DNA from: Cladopsammia gracilis
Taxonomy: Eukaryota; Cnidaria; Anthozoa; Scleractinia; Dendrophylliidae
NCBI GenBank assembly: GCA_022457155.1
Contig: JAJGOT010000272.1
Coordinates: 492,001 to 556,000 of the forward strand
DNA length: 64,000 nucleotides
Direction: 5' to 3'
Shown here: positions 47,136 to 57,433 of the stretch, piece after piece
Layout: every line of letters starts with the position of its first letter
How positions within the stretch are numbered: position 1 is the stretch's first letter
Made by a program: the position numbers and the translations under genes
Notes under the pieces: generated by a model
The model's input: the letters and a program-made list of their open reading frames with translations, nothing else
Databases searched by the model: none
What the model was told of the DNA's origin: nothing

Positions 47136-47345
47136 CCGTCGTGAATTGTAATACCAATCGTGAATTGTAATAACAGTTGTCGTGAATTGTAATACCTGTC
47201 GTGAATTGTAATAACAGTTGTCGTGAATTGTAATAACATACCTATCGTGAATTGTAATAACCTGTTGTCGTAATTTGTAATAATCCGAGCTGTCGTGAAT
47301 TGTAATACCACGTTGTCGTGATTTGTAATAAGTCTTAAGAACAAA
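47136..47345 (+). repeat. Subterminal array of the integrase transposon, left
   Basis: About nine TCGTGAATTGTAATA units with variable spacers, mirrored almost unit for unit by 51243-51461. Confidence 0.88.
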
Positions 47346-48041
47346 CAATTACAAAAGAAAATAACAATTAATTAGCTGGATTTATCCAGGAAACTCGTGT
47401 TTGAATCTCGTGATGTAAAATTACTTCTCTGCTGGCCAACACAACAAGGGCTATTCAATCAGTAATATTCCCTCCGGCTTTTGTCAAGTCCGCAGTAGTA
47501 AAGCCGGTACATGTCAGTCGGTGCGGGAACATTTTGAAGAAAGTCCTCAAGGAACTGTTATTTACAACTGAGTGTCAAGTATGTACGTGGCTCTCGTACG
47601 TTGAGACAACATGCTTGCAGAGCATTTTAAAAAGAACGAGACTTCCTTGTCCAAATGTATTTATTCACCACTCAAGATCTCTTTCGTATTTTTAAAATAC
47701 TTTGTTATGAAATAGCGTATTTTTGTCGTATTTAAGAAAAGTCAAGCAGTTGAAATACGGTCCGAAGGCCCCAAAAGCGAAGACCCCTGTTTTTTTCTGT
47801 CGTACCATCCTGAAAAGTCACAAAACGTCGTAAAACATATCTCATACGCTAAGAGGACCATTTAGCGGTGAAATAGTCAGGGTCTTCGTTTTATAGTTTA
47901 CCCCCACCAAAACTATGCATGAGGGATTGTCTTCATCAGTTAAGCTGTAAAGGTTTAACCAATGAGAGTGAGCGTTTCCCACGACTTAAAACAAACAAAA
48001 GTAAACACGAGATACTCCACACTTTTTACAGTGGTATCAAG

Positions 48042-48467
48042 ATGGCTTGTAAATGGAAATGTTCCGTGCTTTTTGTATTATTCTTCGCTTGCTTTCTTTG
48101 TTGCAATACGGCGAAGCCTAGAGACAGAGATCCACGAGAAGTGTATATTCATCCTATCAGTGATGAGGTTTATGACACCTTGTTATTACTTGTCCAAGGA
48201 AAATTTGATATGCCGGTAAAGAAGCGCACGCGTGTCCAAAAGAACGCCCTGGTATGGTTTTGGAGAAGACAAGAGCAATTTCATCTTGGGAAAGAAAGTA
48301 CTCCTACATTATATTTCTCAGGAAAAAAGGTTGTAAAGAAGTCCTCCATATCAGCTGTCGTTGCAAATACCTTTGATCAGGCGAAATCTGGAGGGTGCAA
48401 AAAGCTACGAGATCGAGCTGCAAGCAGTTATGCCGGGTTAAGCGAAAAAAAAAAATACTACAAGTAA
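48042..48467 (+). CDS. Integrase transposon ORF, N-terminal part
   Basis: Starts at ATG 48042 (an in-frame ATG at 47919 would add 41 residues). The first 25 residues are Cys/Phe/Leu-rich and hydrophobic, like a signal peptide, which is odd for a transposase. A basic helical region follows (K-K-R-T-R-V-Q-K-N-A, W-F-W-R-R). The frame meets a stop at 48465-48467, just after an 11-A run (48445-48455). The continuation of the same protein lies in another frame, so the two parts are most simply one gene with a frameshift. Confidence 0.7.
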   Translation: MACKWKCSVLFVLFFACFLCCNTAKPRDRDPREVYIHPISDEVYDTLLLLVQGKFDMPVKKRTRVQKNALVWFWRRQEQFHLGKESTPTLYFSGKKVVKKSSISAVVANTFDQAKSGGCKKLRDRAASSYAGLSEKKKYYK

Positions 48468-50539
48468 CGAACAACGAATTTAAATACCGAGTTCACAACG
48501 CGAGGTTTACGAACAAGGCGACTCCTAAACCCGTTACAGCAAAGCATGTGCAGTCACAGCACCAGATTGATCTTATTGATCTCAGTAAGGATCCCGTTAA
48601 ACACAGTGGCAAGGTGTATAAGTATATCTTATCGGTAATTGACGTATTTAGCCGCTTTTTATGGCTAGTTCCAATGGAACGCAAGTCAAGCAGAGAGGTT
48701 GTTCGATTGTTGCGACCAATTTATGATGAACATGGCCCCCCTGATCGACTTCAGAGTGACCGTGGCCCCGAATTACAAGGTAAACTGCGGTCTCTTTGTA
48801 CTCACTATAAGATCAAAATGATAAAATCAAGACCTTATCATCCCCAATCACAGGGAAAGGTGGAGCGATCACACAGGAGATTAAGAACAAAGATCATGTA
48901 CGATCTTATCAACCTGGGAAAGAAGGGTGTAAACTGGGCGTCTAATCTGGGTTCATACAATCGCATTCTTAACGAGGAAAGTAAAGAAGAACTGGGATGG
49001 AAAAGCCCATTCGAGATTTACTTTGGTCGGAAATCAAATATTCTTGTCAAGACAGCGTTAGAGGAAGAAGAAGCTGATACGGATCATTGCATTATTGCGG
49101 CCCCCAAAAGAAAGGATTATCAGTGCCATTTCAGTAATGTCAAAAAATTGCGAAAAATGGCAAGGCTTTACAGTAAAAGAATAAATAAAAGAATGCTTAA
49201 TCGACACGCACGCCTTCACAAAAATCCAGCATACAAACCTGGTGATGAGGTTTTAGTGCGCTACCGACCAGAGAGCAGAGGAAGTATTCCCTCCAAACGA
49301 CGCATTGTTCTGAAAGGAACGATCGTAAAGAAAAGTAAAAGAAGTGCTATGTACAAGGTTCGCATTGTACCTCCTACATCAGAAAGACAGATAGAGAAGT
49401 GGGTTTCTGTTGAAGATATCGCATATCTAATGAGCAAAGCTGAAGAAGAAAAGAGGGCAAAACAAGAAAAAAAGCTAAAATTGAAGCAGCTCAGAGAAAA
49501 GCTCTACATTTCGATGACACGGTACGATCGTTATGAATCATTTTCTAGCATGGGTTATTCAGTGGTCTATGATCCAAAAGGTGACGGAAACTGTCAGTTT
49601 GAAGCGTTATGCTACTGGCTTCAGAGGCTGGGTATATACCGCTCAGTGGAAACCCTTCGTGATGAAATAGTTGAATACCTTGCACAGCACCCCTATAATG
49701 CAGATGGGGATCCTTTAGAGTATTTCGCTGCAATACCATGGGATGACTATCTTGAGACAATGGCAAAGAACGGTGAATATGGGGATCATATAACATTGCA
49801 GGCTGCAGCTGAGATTTTCAATGTTGAGATTCTTGTTGTTTCGTCCCTTGGTCCTGACGGAACAACAGTGATTTCTCCAACTGCAAACATTCCAGTAGCA
49901 ACGGTTCAGCTAGGTCACTTTGCTGAGGGAGCCGGTGAACACTATCTATGTGTTCAAGAAAGCTTCCATTCAAACGAAGAGGCCATGGAATATGTCAGTC
50001 AAGTACGCTATGAAAACAGCGAATTCTCGAGTCATGATGAAAACAGCAACGATAATTTGAACCGATCAGAACAACAGATCACAGAAGAAAGACATGAGCC
50101 ACACGAGAATGAAGATGGTGACATCTCAAAGAATCAAGAGGATTCAGGTGCAGAACTACAGAACAACGACGTACGAATTCGTTTTGTTCCTGATAACACT
50201 TTGACGATGAACAAAGGAAGCCAAAACTTGCCAGAAATGTCAATGGCAATTCAGCTTCCTATTGAGCTTATAGATTACATAATCAAACTAGCAGTATATT
50301 CATCAGATTTTTCTTGGCCGAACCACATTTGTTATGTGTACAATCAGATTTACAACGTTAATAGTCAATTCCGCGAATGTGTTAAGAAGCTGCGCCACAG
50401 GCTTCCACGGGTACATTTTCCATTAGGCAATGCTGGCTGCATCAGTGTTGCAAAACTGATCAGACAATTCGGATCTGGCAGTGGCCTATTATTGGAAGTA
50501 AAGAAAATAATTTCTCATCCGCGGTGGAACACCGCATAG
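48456..50539 (+). CDS. Integrase (DDE)-OTU fusion protein of the Ginger-type transposon
   Basis: The open frame begins at 48395; real coding probably joins from the upstream frame at the A run. Numbering from 48395: a retroviral/gypsy-type integrase core with Q-I-D-L-I-D (D59), S-D-R-G-P-E (D122) and G-K-V-E-R-S-H (E157), exactly DD35E. An SH3-like C-terminal integrase module follows at about 280-325 (P-G-D-E-V-L-V-R). Then come a basic coiled stretch and an OTU cysteine-protease domain at about 385-521 (D-G-N-C-Q-F with Cys400; G-E-H-Y with His517). An acidic linker leads to a C-terminal L-P-I-E-L-I-D-Y-I-I motif reminiscent of an F-box (621-630). Integrase cuts and joins transposon ends; OTU domains usually remove ubiquitin. 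Catalytic residues of both are present. Stop at 50537-50539. Confidence 0.85.
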
Positions 50540-50640
50540 CTGAAGCTTTACGCCACTGGTTATGGATGGTTTACAATTTTAAATATTATCTGGCGAAAGA
50601 AGATGGCTCGAAAGTAGCGCAATAAGCTTGGTTATGATTA

Positions 50641-50933
50641 TTAAGGCGACGTTACACGGGACGATTCGCAAGGACGATTTTTAGCGCAACAATGTTGCGT
50701 TATAAGTTGCGCTAAAAGTTGACGCCGTGTAACATGGGTGCGCGGACGGTTTTCTTCGAAATTTTTGCGTTGCGAGTTTTTGAAGCTGAATCAAAAACTC
50801 GCAACGCGAAAATTGCGAAGAAAATCGTTCGCGCACCCATGTTACACGGCGTCAACTTTTAGCGCAACTTATAACGCAACATTGTTGCGCTAAAAATCGT
50901 CCTTGCGAATCGTCCCGTGTAACATCACCTTAA
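50641..50933. mobile_element. TTAA-flanked hairpin MITE
   Basis: Near-perfect palindrome with arms of about 130 bp (GGCGACGTTACACGGGACGA and inverse GTCCCGTGTAACATCACC), TTAA at both ends (50641-50644, 50930-50933), inserted 100 bases after the transposon ORF. The TSD fits piggyBac or Kolobok-type elements. Confidence 0.8.
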
Positions 50934-51242
50934 TGCAGGAGATGTTTGCTCTGTTTTTTTTTTCTTTCCTAGTTACTGTTGACCTACGCCGCAAAATGAA
51001 AATGATTAGCACGGGGCGAATCTTTTGTACTTTATTATTATCATAGAACATGAATTTTGAGTAATCTGCAAGAACCTGACAAATTGTACTGTTCGGGTGT
51101 TAAAACGTTGTGTTGCTTCAATTTCAAAGCGTAAACATATGTTACGAAAGTAAGCTGGATTTTGTGTTTCAAAATTTTAAAAAATACACATGGATCAAAA
51201 TAAAGGTTGGTCTTTTTGCGTCATTTTTGTTATTTTCTTTTG

Positions 51243-51461
51243 TAATTGTTTGTTCTTAAGACTTATTACAAATCACGACAACGTGGTATTACAATTCACG
51301 ACAGCTCGGATTATTACAAATTACGACAACAGGTTATTACAATTCACGATAGGTACGTTATTACAATTCACGACAACTGTTATTACAATTCACGACAGAT
51401 ATTACAATTCACGACAACTGTTATTACAATTCACGACGGTATTACAATTCACGACAGAACA
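51243..51461 (-). repeat. Subterminal array of the integrase transposon, right
   Basis: Inverse of 47136-47345, ending in the outer terminal repeat CACGACAGAACA. Confidence 0.88.
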
Positions 51462-51667
51462 CACGCCGCCTGCTTGGAGGCGGAAACAAGTAGTTGTACA
51501 ATAAACGATTCTTGATTTGACGTCATCTTATTAACATTTTGTAAATTCAAATCTCTATAATTCACTAACGCAACGTTAAAGACAAGAAATATTTAACTAT
51601 TCAACTTTTCAACGTACATAGAGTTGATCAAGCGAAAAAAACAATTTTGGGTTTAGGTGCACTTTAA

Positions 51668-52045
51668 TAATTAGTGGCTTACAAAAAAATTCTAATACAG
51701 TCTTATTTGAATATTCTTTAGAATCTGATTGAGAATAATGACAGACAATAATGATAGCTTGTGCTTCACTTTTACTTGTGATAATAAGTCAAAACACCGA
51801 GTAAAAACTGGATATTTAAAACGCACAAATGCCGAACAAGACAACATTAGCCTGCCATAAAATTTACAAACACTTTTACATCCTTCAGCCAAAGTCCACC
51901 AGCCAAAATTATGTTTTTAGCAGGGTTTTAATTGAAATTATCACAATTCTTTGGGAACAAATCGTATCAGTGCGAGGTTTAATAGCGCTTAACAGTTACA
52001 AATAGTTTCTGTTACGCGTTTTGCTATTCAGAGTCCCCTGAATGC
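51668..52045. repeat. Diverged segmental duplicate, right block
   Basis: Matches about 57716-58095 (AAAAAAATTCTAATACAGTC, GTCAAAACACCG, TTTACAAACACTTTTACATC, TTTTGCTATTCA). Confidence 0.75.
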
Positions 52046-52352
52046 AAGAGAAATATAGTTTACTGTACCATGATGAGGCCCTGTTAGGGGGGGTCTGAAT
52101 AATCCATAATCCTGGATAAATTTTGGAAATAATCCGTATCCCAATATTGTAAAAAAAAATATCCCTAAAATAAAATTCTAAAACAATCAATTTATAGCAA
52201 CCCCTAATTACCCTTTTGTGTCCCGTGAATTGATTTACGTACTGTATATCAAGCATAAATACGAAAAAAGCAAGTGACACACTCGAACACCAACCCCGCG
52301 GCCTGGCCAGTACCTTACGCATGCCCACAGCCATATCACCCTGGCAGTTGCA

Positions 52353-52397
52353 GCCATGGACAGCTGTTTCGTCCTAGTTAGGACTCGTCAGCATGGC
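52353..52397 (-). ncRNA. Minimal type I hammerhead ribozyme
   Basis: Minus strand: stem I GCCATG (52397-52392) pairs with CATGGC (52358-52353). CTGACGA starts at 52391. Stem II is GTCC/GGAC with a TAACTA loop. GAAA, two-pair stem III in the palindrome ACAGCTGT, and cleavage after GTC follow. All core bases are intact. The very short stem III is the form known from Penelope-like elements, thought to work as dimers. Confidence 0.82.
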
Positions 52398-52437
52398 ATA
52401 GCCAGGCAGGGTCTCACAAAAGATCATCGACAGCTAT

Positions 52438-52482
52438 GCCATGTTGACGAGTCCTAATAAGGACGAAACAGCTGTCCATGGC
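52438..52482 (+). ncRNA. Hammerhead ribozyme copy with core mutation
   Basis: Same design on the plus strand: GCCATG/CATGGC stem I, GTCC TAATAA GGAC stem II, GAAAC, ACAGCTGTC. T replaces the invariant C at 52444 (C3 of the core), so it should be inactive or very slow. Confidence 0.75.
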
Positions 52483-53180
52483 TGCCAACATGATCTTGAG
52501 GAAATCCGACATGTCACACAGACCGATGCCCTCAAACGGAACACCGTGGCCGATGAAAAGGAGAGCAGGATCCCTTTGGTTCTTACTTACCATCCTCTGA
52601 ACAACAGAATCAAACGGATTTTGCTCGACAACTTCAGCATCATATCGAACGACCCTGAAACCAATTAAATATTTCCTCAGCCACCAATGATCGCTTATTG
52701 CCGAGATCAAAACCTGCGAAACGTCTTGGTCCACACGTCCGACACAAATCAAACTACTTCGCCCGTAGGTTCTGCTCCTTGTCGACACCCCCGCTGCCGT
52801 ACCTGTGACCACATCTCAAATGACACTACTCTACTGGCTCCAAAAGGCTCCTTCACCATCAGAGAGTCCTTTGCCTGTCTGTCATCTGGCCTTATATACT
52901 GCATCTCCTGCCGTCGCTGCCTGCCATTTACATCGGCGAAACTGGGCGCACTCTTAGGGAAAGGTTTGGCGAACATCTCAGGAGTATTACCAAGAGTGCA
53001 CCCGGTTTTCCAGTCGCAGAGCACTTCAGTTCCAATGGGCACTCTGTGGATGACGTGCAGGTTTGCGGCGTCAAGCTCTGCGGCGGAAACAAGCAAAGGA
53101 AACGGCAGGAGATGCGTCTTATTTTCCAACTTGGTACCTGTCAACCGCGCGGCCTAAATTCTGACTTTCGTTTCTTCTAA
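52459..53180 (+). pseudogene. Penelope-like GIY-YIG fragment, broken
   Basis: Reads R-I-P-L-V-L-T-Y-H-P, then I-F-P-Q-P-P-M-I-A-Y-C-R-D-Q-N-L-R (after an in-frame stop at about 52666), then C-R-H-P-R-C-R-T-C. About one base is missing near 52926. In the shifted frame the GIY-YIG core I-Y-I-G-E-T-G-R-T-L-R-E-R-F follows, ending with a stop at 53178-53180. The reverse transcriptase is absent. Confidence 0.75.
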
Positions 53181-54953
53181 AGGTCGCGCGCGCATGCAAG
53201 AGACAATCAGTTTAAACTTTAGATGTCGTGGCGTATTTCTCAACGAACATAGTTCCACTGAAGAAGAAACGTTTGGAACTTATTAAAAAATTTTGGCACT
53301 TTAAATTACATTTAAAAAAGTTTATTCTATATTTAGCCGTTTGTTAAGGAGTGTTTTAGTGTAGACTGAGTTTTAAAACCTTCCAAAAGCCGCATGCATG
53401 CAACGGATTAGAGGTCAAGTCTGTCGGTTGTGGTTCCCGTGATTTTGAAGCTTTTTGACCTCATTTTAGCATCCTTTTTTTGCCTGGCGGTTGGTGTGTT
53501 GTTTTTGCCATTAATATTGGCATGTAGATTTTTATGTAGGAAAGGTTTGAATTTCTCTAACTGACTGATTCTCTCTGACATGACAGGATCTGAAATGATC
53601 TGTTGGCCGTGAATGTCTTTCCTGCTATTAATGTCACGCTGGGCCCAGCTATTTTAGTTTTGTCTTTGCAGGATTTTAAATTTCAGGATCCAAGCTTTAT
53701 TGCAGAGAGAGTTGTAGCTTAATAAGCTATTCAACTTGTAGAGAGTTAAAGTTTGTCTCAGTCAAGGCTGTAATTTTAGCTTCCATTTGCTACGCTTTAT
53801 AGCTGCATGGAGCTCGTTGTTTATACTAAAACCTCCGTTGGCAATTTTAACAGTCTAGTGACTGCTTCGTTTATGCCACTATTTCATTCAGGCAACACCA
53901 TGGTTTCGGTTCTCCTCTTGAACCACATCAGTTGCCGGGTTGTTGTATTTGCTAGTTGCTACCTTTCAGTAGCAACACATATTTTTGTTGAGAACAATTA
54001 AACCATTCTGCTCGGCATAATTTTCAAGCTTATAAATTGCCCCAGTAACTTCGAGGAGTGGCTCATTTAGCGGGTGCAACAGCGATGTGAGAGATGCCAT
54101 TTTTTAAGCGAGTCTTTTGTTGACCTTTGATCACCTACAGTGAGTTCTCAACTTCCCGCCATCTTGAGTATATTACCCAGAAGACTTAGCGACTGGCGAC
54201 TACTACCGCGAGGCATCGCGGGCTCGGAATTTTGACTAGGAGCACCGGAGGGGCCACTGGAGATAAATATTTGTCATTCTCTGTATGACTTTCACCTCTC
54301 TTTATGACCTTTTATCCTTTTTTATGTAAAAAGCAATCTATGCGATAATGACCGATAATAATCCGTAATTTTAAAATGGGGACGCAAATAATCCGTAATC
54401 CTTAAATTTAGTGGCCAATAATCCGTATCCCTTCTCTAAAAACCCCTAATAATCCATAATCCTAAAACCCTAACAGGGCCTCCATGATGTGGCAATAGTC
54501 GTGTTTTGTCCCTCTTTTCTATTTTTACTTGTCCGTCGCCGTGATGCTTGTGATTTCTTTTTCGTCAGTGGAGTATATTTTTGTACTGATAAGACCAGGC
54601 TGAAATATAAATATTAGCTAAATACTGTGTCCCAGACGGTTTAAAAAAACCGTCTGGGCCGTTGTTATTTCGACGCACTCGTCTATGACAAACTCTGGGT
54701 CATAACTTTATCGGCGCTATAAAGTAATGCCTATAAATCTTTGCGAAAACCTACAGCTATTATATTTAGAAATAATATGATAGAATTAGATTTAACTGGG
54801 AATAATATTTTAGTGATAATTGGGCTTAAATGAACTCCACTTTTTGAACAAAATCGCACCCAGTGAAAAATTTTGCCGTTACATTTGTGTTAAATTCCTG
54901 GAATCAGCTTACATTGAATTCATACGTACCCTTACCAAGTTTCAGCAAAATCG

Positions 54954-55655
54954 TTGGAACAGAAGTGCACAAGTATTATGATCGGATCTAGACAGAGGCT
55001 AAGTACTCTCACGGATTCCCCAGCACTTGCAATTAAAGATCTTCAAGTAAACCGGGTCACTACCACAAAATCACTTGGGGTGACCATTGATGACAAACTT
55101 GGCTGGAGTGACCACATCGAGAAAGTCACAAAGAAAGTCGCTTCTGGTATTGGGGCCATGAAACGAATTAGGCACCTCGTTCCTCAAGCGACCTTATACT
55201 TAACTTATCAAGCATTGATACAGCCACACTTCGACTACTGCAACATTGTTTGGGGAAACTGTGGGATAACTCTGCAGAATAAACTACAAAAGCTACAAAA
55301 CAGAGCAGCTCGTGTTTTGACCTATTCAAACTATGACGTAGATGCTGGTAATCTATTAGAATTCCTAGGATGGAAAAATCTTGCCTGCCAGCAACAAATT
55401 CAAAGAGCTACGATGGTTTATAGGTCTCTACACGGGTTGGCTCCAAACTATCTAAGTTCTAAATTTGAGAAGCGAGAAATTAGTTACAACCTAAAGGACT
55501 CTGAGGATAAACTTAATGTTCCATTGCCGCGCACAAACTATTATAAAAATAGTTTCAGTTATAGTGGCGCCATGCTCTGGAACAGCCTTTCTCATAATGT
55601 AAGGAAAGCTGAGTCCCTTGGGCAATTTAAACGACTTCTCAAAGAGGAACTATAA
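54954..55655 (+). pseudogene. 5'-truncated LINE ORF2, C-terminal part (CR1/L2-like)
   Basis: 234 codons including stop: I-G-S-R-Q-R-L, S-L-G-V-T-I-D-D-K-L-G-W, P-H-F-D-Y-C-N-I-V-W-G-N, L-Q-N-R-A-A-R-V. This is the region following the reverse-transcriptase palm in CR1/L2/Rex-type LINEs. The palm itself and the endonuclease are missing upstream. The 3' UTR of about 140 bp ends in a TATC repeat, as is usual for these elements. A dead-on-arrival copy of fairly recent age, since the frame is intact. Confidence 0.85.
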
Positions 55656-55796
55656 GGCACGGCATTCGTGGAAAGCAGCTTTTTATTATTTAATTAAATT
55701 CTTCATATATAAATCTTTTTTAATATTAGTTTATTGCTTTGTGTTAAGTATTATAATGATTTTTAGCTGACGAATTTTTACCGTGTTTAAATAAAG

Positions 55797-55876
<80 letters not shown>
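55797..55876. repeat. (TATC)n microsatellite, LINE 3' tail
   Basis: About twenty units directly at the end of the LINE copy. Confidence 0.93.
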
Positions 55877-55877
<1 letters not shown>

Positions 55878-57433
55878 GACGATCAAAATTTAGCCCTTAA
55901 ATTCTCTTGAAATTTCAAATACTTGGTGCTCTTTGACAAAATAATCGACGAATCGAAATTTCTGGGAGAAGCCTTCCCAATGCTTGCTATATCTGAATTC
56001 TAAGCCGATTGCAAATCGTGCGAACCGTTAAAAGGTATTCACTAGCTCCGTAAATATTACAAAATGCTCCAAAACCTGCTCAAATCTCCAATGCTGCCTT
56101 TTCCATCATTTTTGAAAATTATGCAGTAGTTTGGTGTCAAACTCCTAACACTTGAATTTCAAGGTACTGCAATACTTCTGCAGCGATTTTTCCGCTTAGA
56201 AGGGCTTTCAATTGAAGAAATAGTTGTTGGGATTATAAGCTACTCCGCATCTGAGCGAAGCTGACAAGCAGTTTTCAGAATTTTGTTTATGAATACGCAA
56301 TAAGCACGTGTGGATTATATTCTAAGAATTCGCACCTTTATAAGGGGGGCGAACGTAATATTCTGTTCTTAACAACGTGCCCATAATTACATACTCCCCT
56401 TAACAAATCATGACGCGGACAACAAATTCTGGAGTATTGTGCCGTAGTTGGCCGTTACACTTTATTTCACGCGTATGCCGTAAAAAATGACAACTCACAA
56501 CTAAATATCTTACAGAAAATTAATAAAAGAAACAAAATAACTGGAGAATTGAGAGCGCATCACAAAAGGTACTCGGAGGCCAAGAAAAACCTACTTAAAA
56601 AACCCGAAACTCGACGGGAAAACATTGTAGGAAACCTGGGTAGGAACCAAGCTCAAAACTCCGGCGACCTTTCCTACGGGGCCACTGATAATTTAAATTT
56701 AATTATCGCAGGAAAAAAACTGATGGATAATGTTCAAATAAAGTTTACCGGTGGAAAAGACTAATAAAAAACAAACAAGTAAAATTTGACTAGGGCAAAT
56801 CGTCAGTGTAACGACCGAGAACTGACTCGCATACTAAAGAACCAACTATTTATACACATACTTCCACGGGCATAGTAAATGCACATGCATGCACATAACT
56901 TACATCGGCATAAAACATGCCTACATTCAACAGATAACAAACATCGTAATTAACAGCTCTAACAATAGCGAACAGAAATTCTCTTCTAATGCGATGCAAC
57001 CGAAGAGAATTTTCAATGCACCAACTTCGTCCCCAGGGTATCTCTTCTTCCCGTCTTCTGATTTAACGATTTAAGAATAGTCAAAATATTTGAGGGCAAA
57101 ACTCTGTATCCTTTTATTTTACTGATTTTCCTCGGTAAAATGTAATTCACGGTGCACAATCATACATTTTAAGATAAATTGAATGGAAAGCGGCCAGAAA
57201 ATGGCTTATATCACATGGTTCTACTGTCATTTATAAGAGTTTTGTTTAAGAATGCTTATCAGGACATCATGATATTTTCCTTGCTTTAAATGATCCGGTA
57301 AGTCGCAAATTTGTAACCTTTAAATTTTATTTACTTCGGTAAAATGTAAATAATTGTATACATATTGAGAGAAATTATTTAAAACATGACAAACCAAATT
57401 CTTTAAATTTTATCACCCACTCTTTCTTAACTT
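55877..57433. other. Intergenic, no feature established
   Basis: AT-rich. A 71-codon Lys/Asn-rich frame at 56549-56764 has no recognisable family. A motif near 57089-57160 (ATTTTACTGATTTTC, CGGTAAAATGTAATTCA) recurs at 58545-58600, showing a small duplication. Confidence 0.35.

Larger units (their letters stand above)
43646..51461 (+). mobile_element. Level 3: Ginger-type integrase DNA transposon
   Basis: Terminal inverted repeats start TGTTCTGTCGTGAATTG and end in the inverse ..CAGAACA, i.e. TGT..ACA as expected for integrase-type ends. CACGCC is duplicated on both flanks (43640-43645, 51462-51467). Subterminal arrays of TCGTGAATTGTAATA occupy about 200 bp at each end, mirrored. It carries the integrase-OTU frames (48042-50539). 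Removing the level 4 insert and the MITE at 50641-50933 leaves roughly 4.1 kb. Because terminal repeats and TSD are intact it is a recent insertion; the frame break suggests it is no longer autonomous unless frameshifting occurs. Confidence 0.85.
42927..51472. mobile_element. Level 2: element with CAGGCGG ends and 9-bp TSD
   Basis: Left end CAGGCGGTGTGCGTCACGA. The right end is the inverse, split by level 3 after CACGCC. Flanks CTTAGAGGT (42918-42926) and CTTGGAGGC (51473-51481) form a diverged 9-bp duplication that is single in the intact level 1 relative (CCTTGGAGGT on its minus strand near 40573). Original length was about 724 bp. No transposase; a Mutator-like or hAT-like mechanism is suggested by TSD length only. 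Confidence 0.75.
42550..51663. mobile_element. Level 1: TTAA foldback element, heavily interrupted
   Basis: Left end AGTGCACCTAACCCCC at 42550, right end inverse at 51663, with TTAA on both sides (42546-42549, 51664-51667). Arm sequences match the intact copy at 40360-40848. The empty target is seen in the duplicate at about 57712, which reads continuously across the site. It is interrupted by a hairpin MITE and by the level 2 element. Confidence 0.85.
52076..54481. mobile_element. 2.4-kb element with 8-bp TSD (hAT- or P-like)
   Basis: Ends AGGCCCTGTTAGGG and CCCTAACAGGGCCT, exact inverted repeats, flanked by CCATGATG on both sides (52068-52075, 54482-54489). Subterminal AATAATCCGTAATCC motifs recur at both ends. 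No transposase of its own was seen; it contains a Penelope-like insertion. Confidence 0.82.

Noticed and set aside
47030..47348. Minus-strand frames rich in I-T-I-H-D and Q-F-T-T repeats (mirrored at 51190-51515)
   Set aside because: They are translations of the 15-bp subterminal repeats of the integrase transposon.
54628..54662. Hairpin CCCAGACGGTTT / AAACCGTCTGGG as a terminator
   Set aside because: A simple short palindrome in a eukaryotic context; no transcript evidence or other terminator feature.
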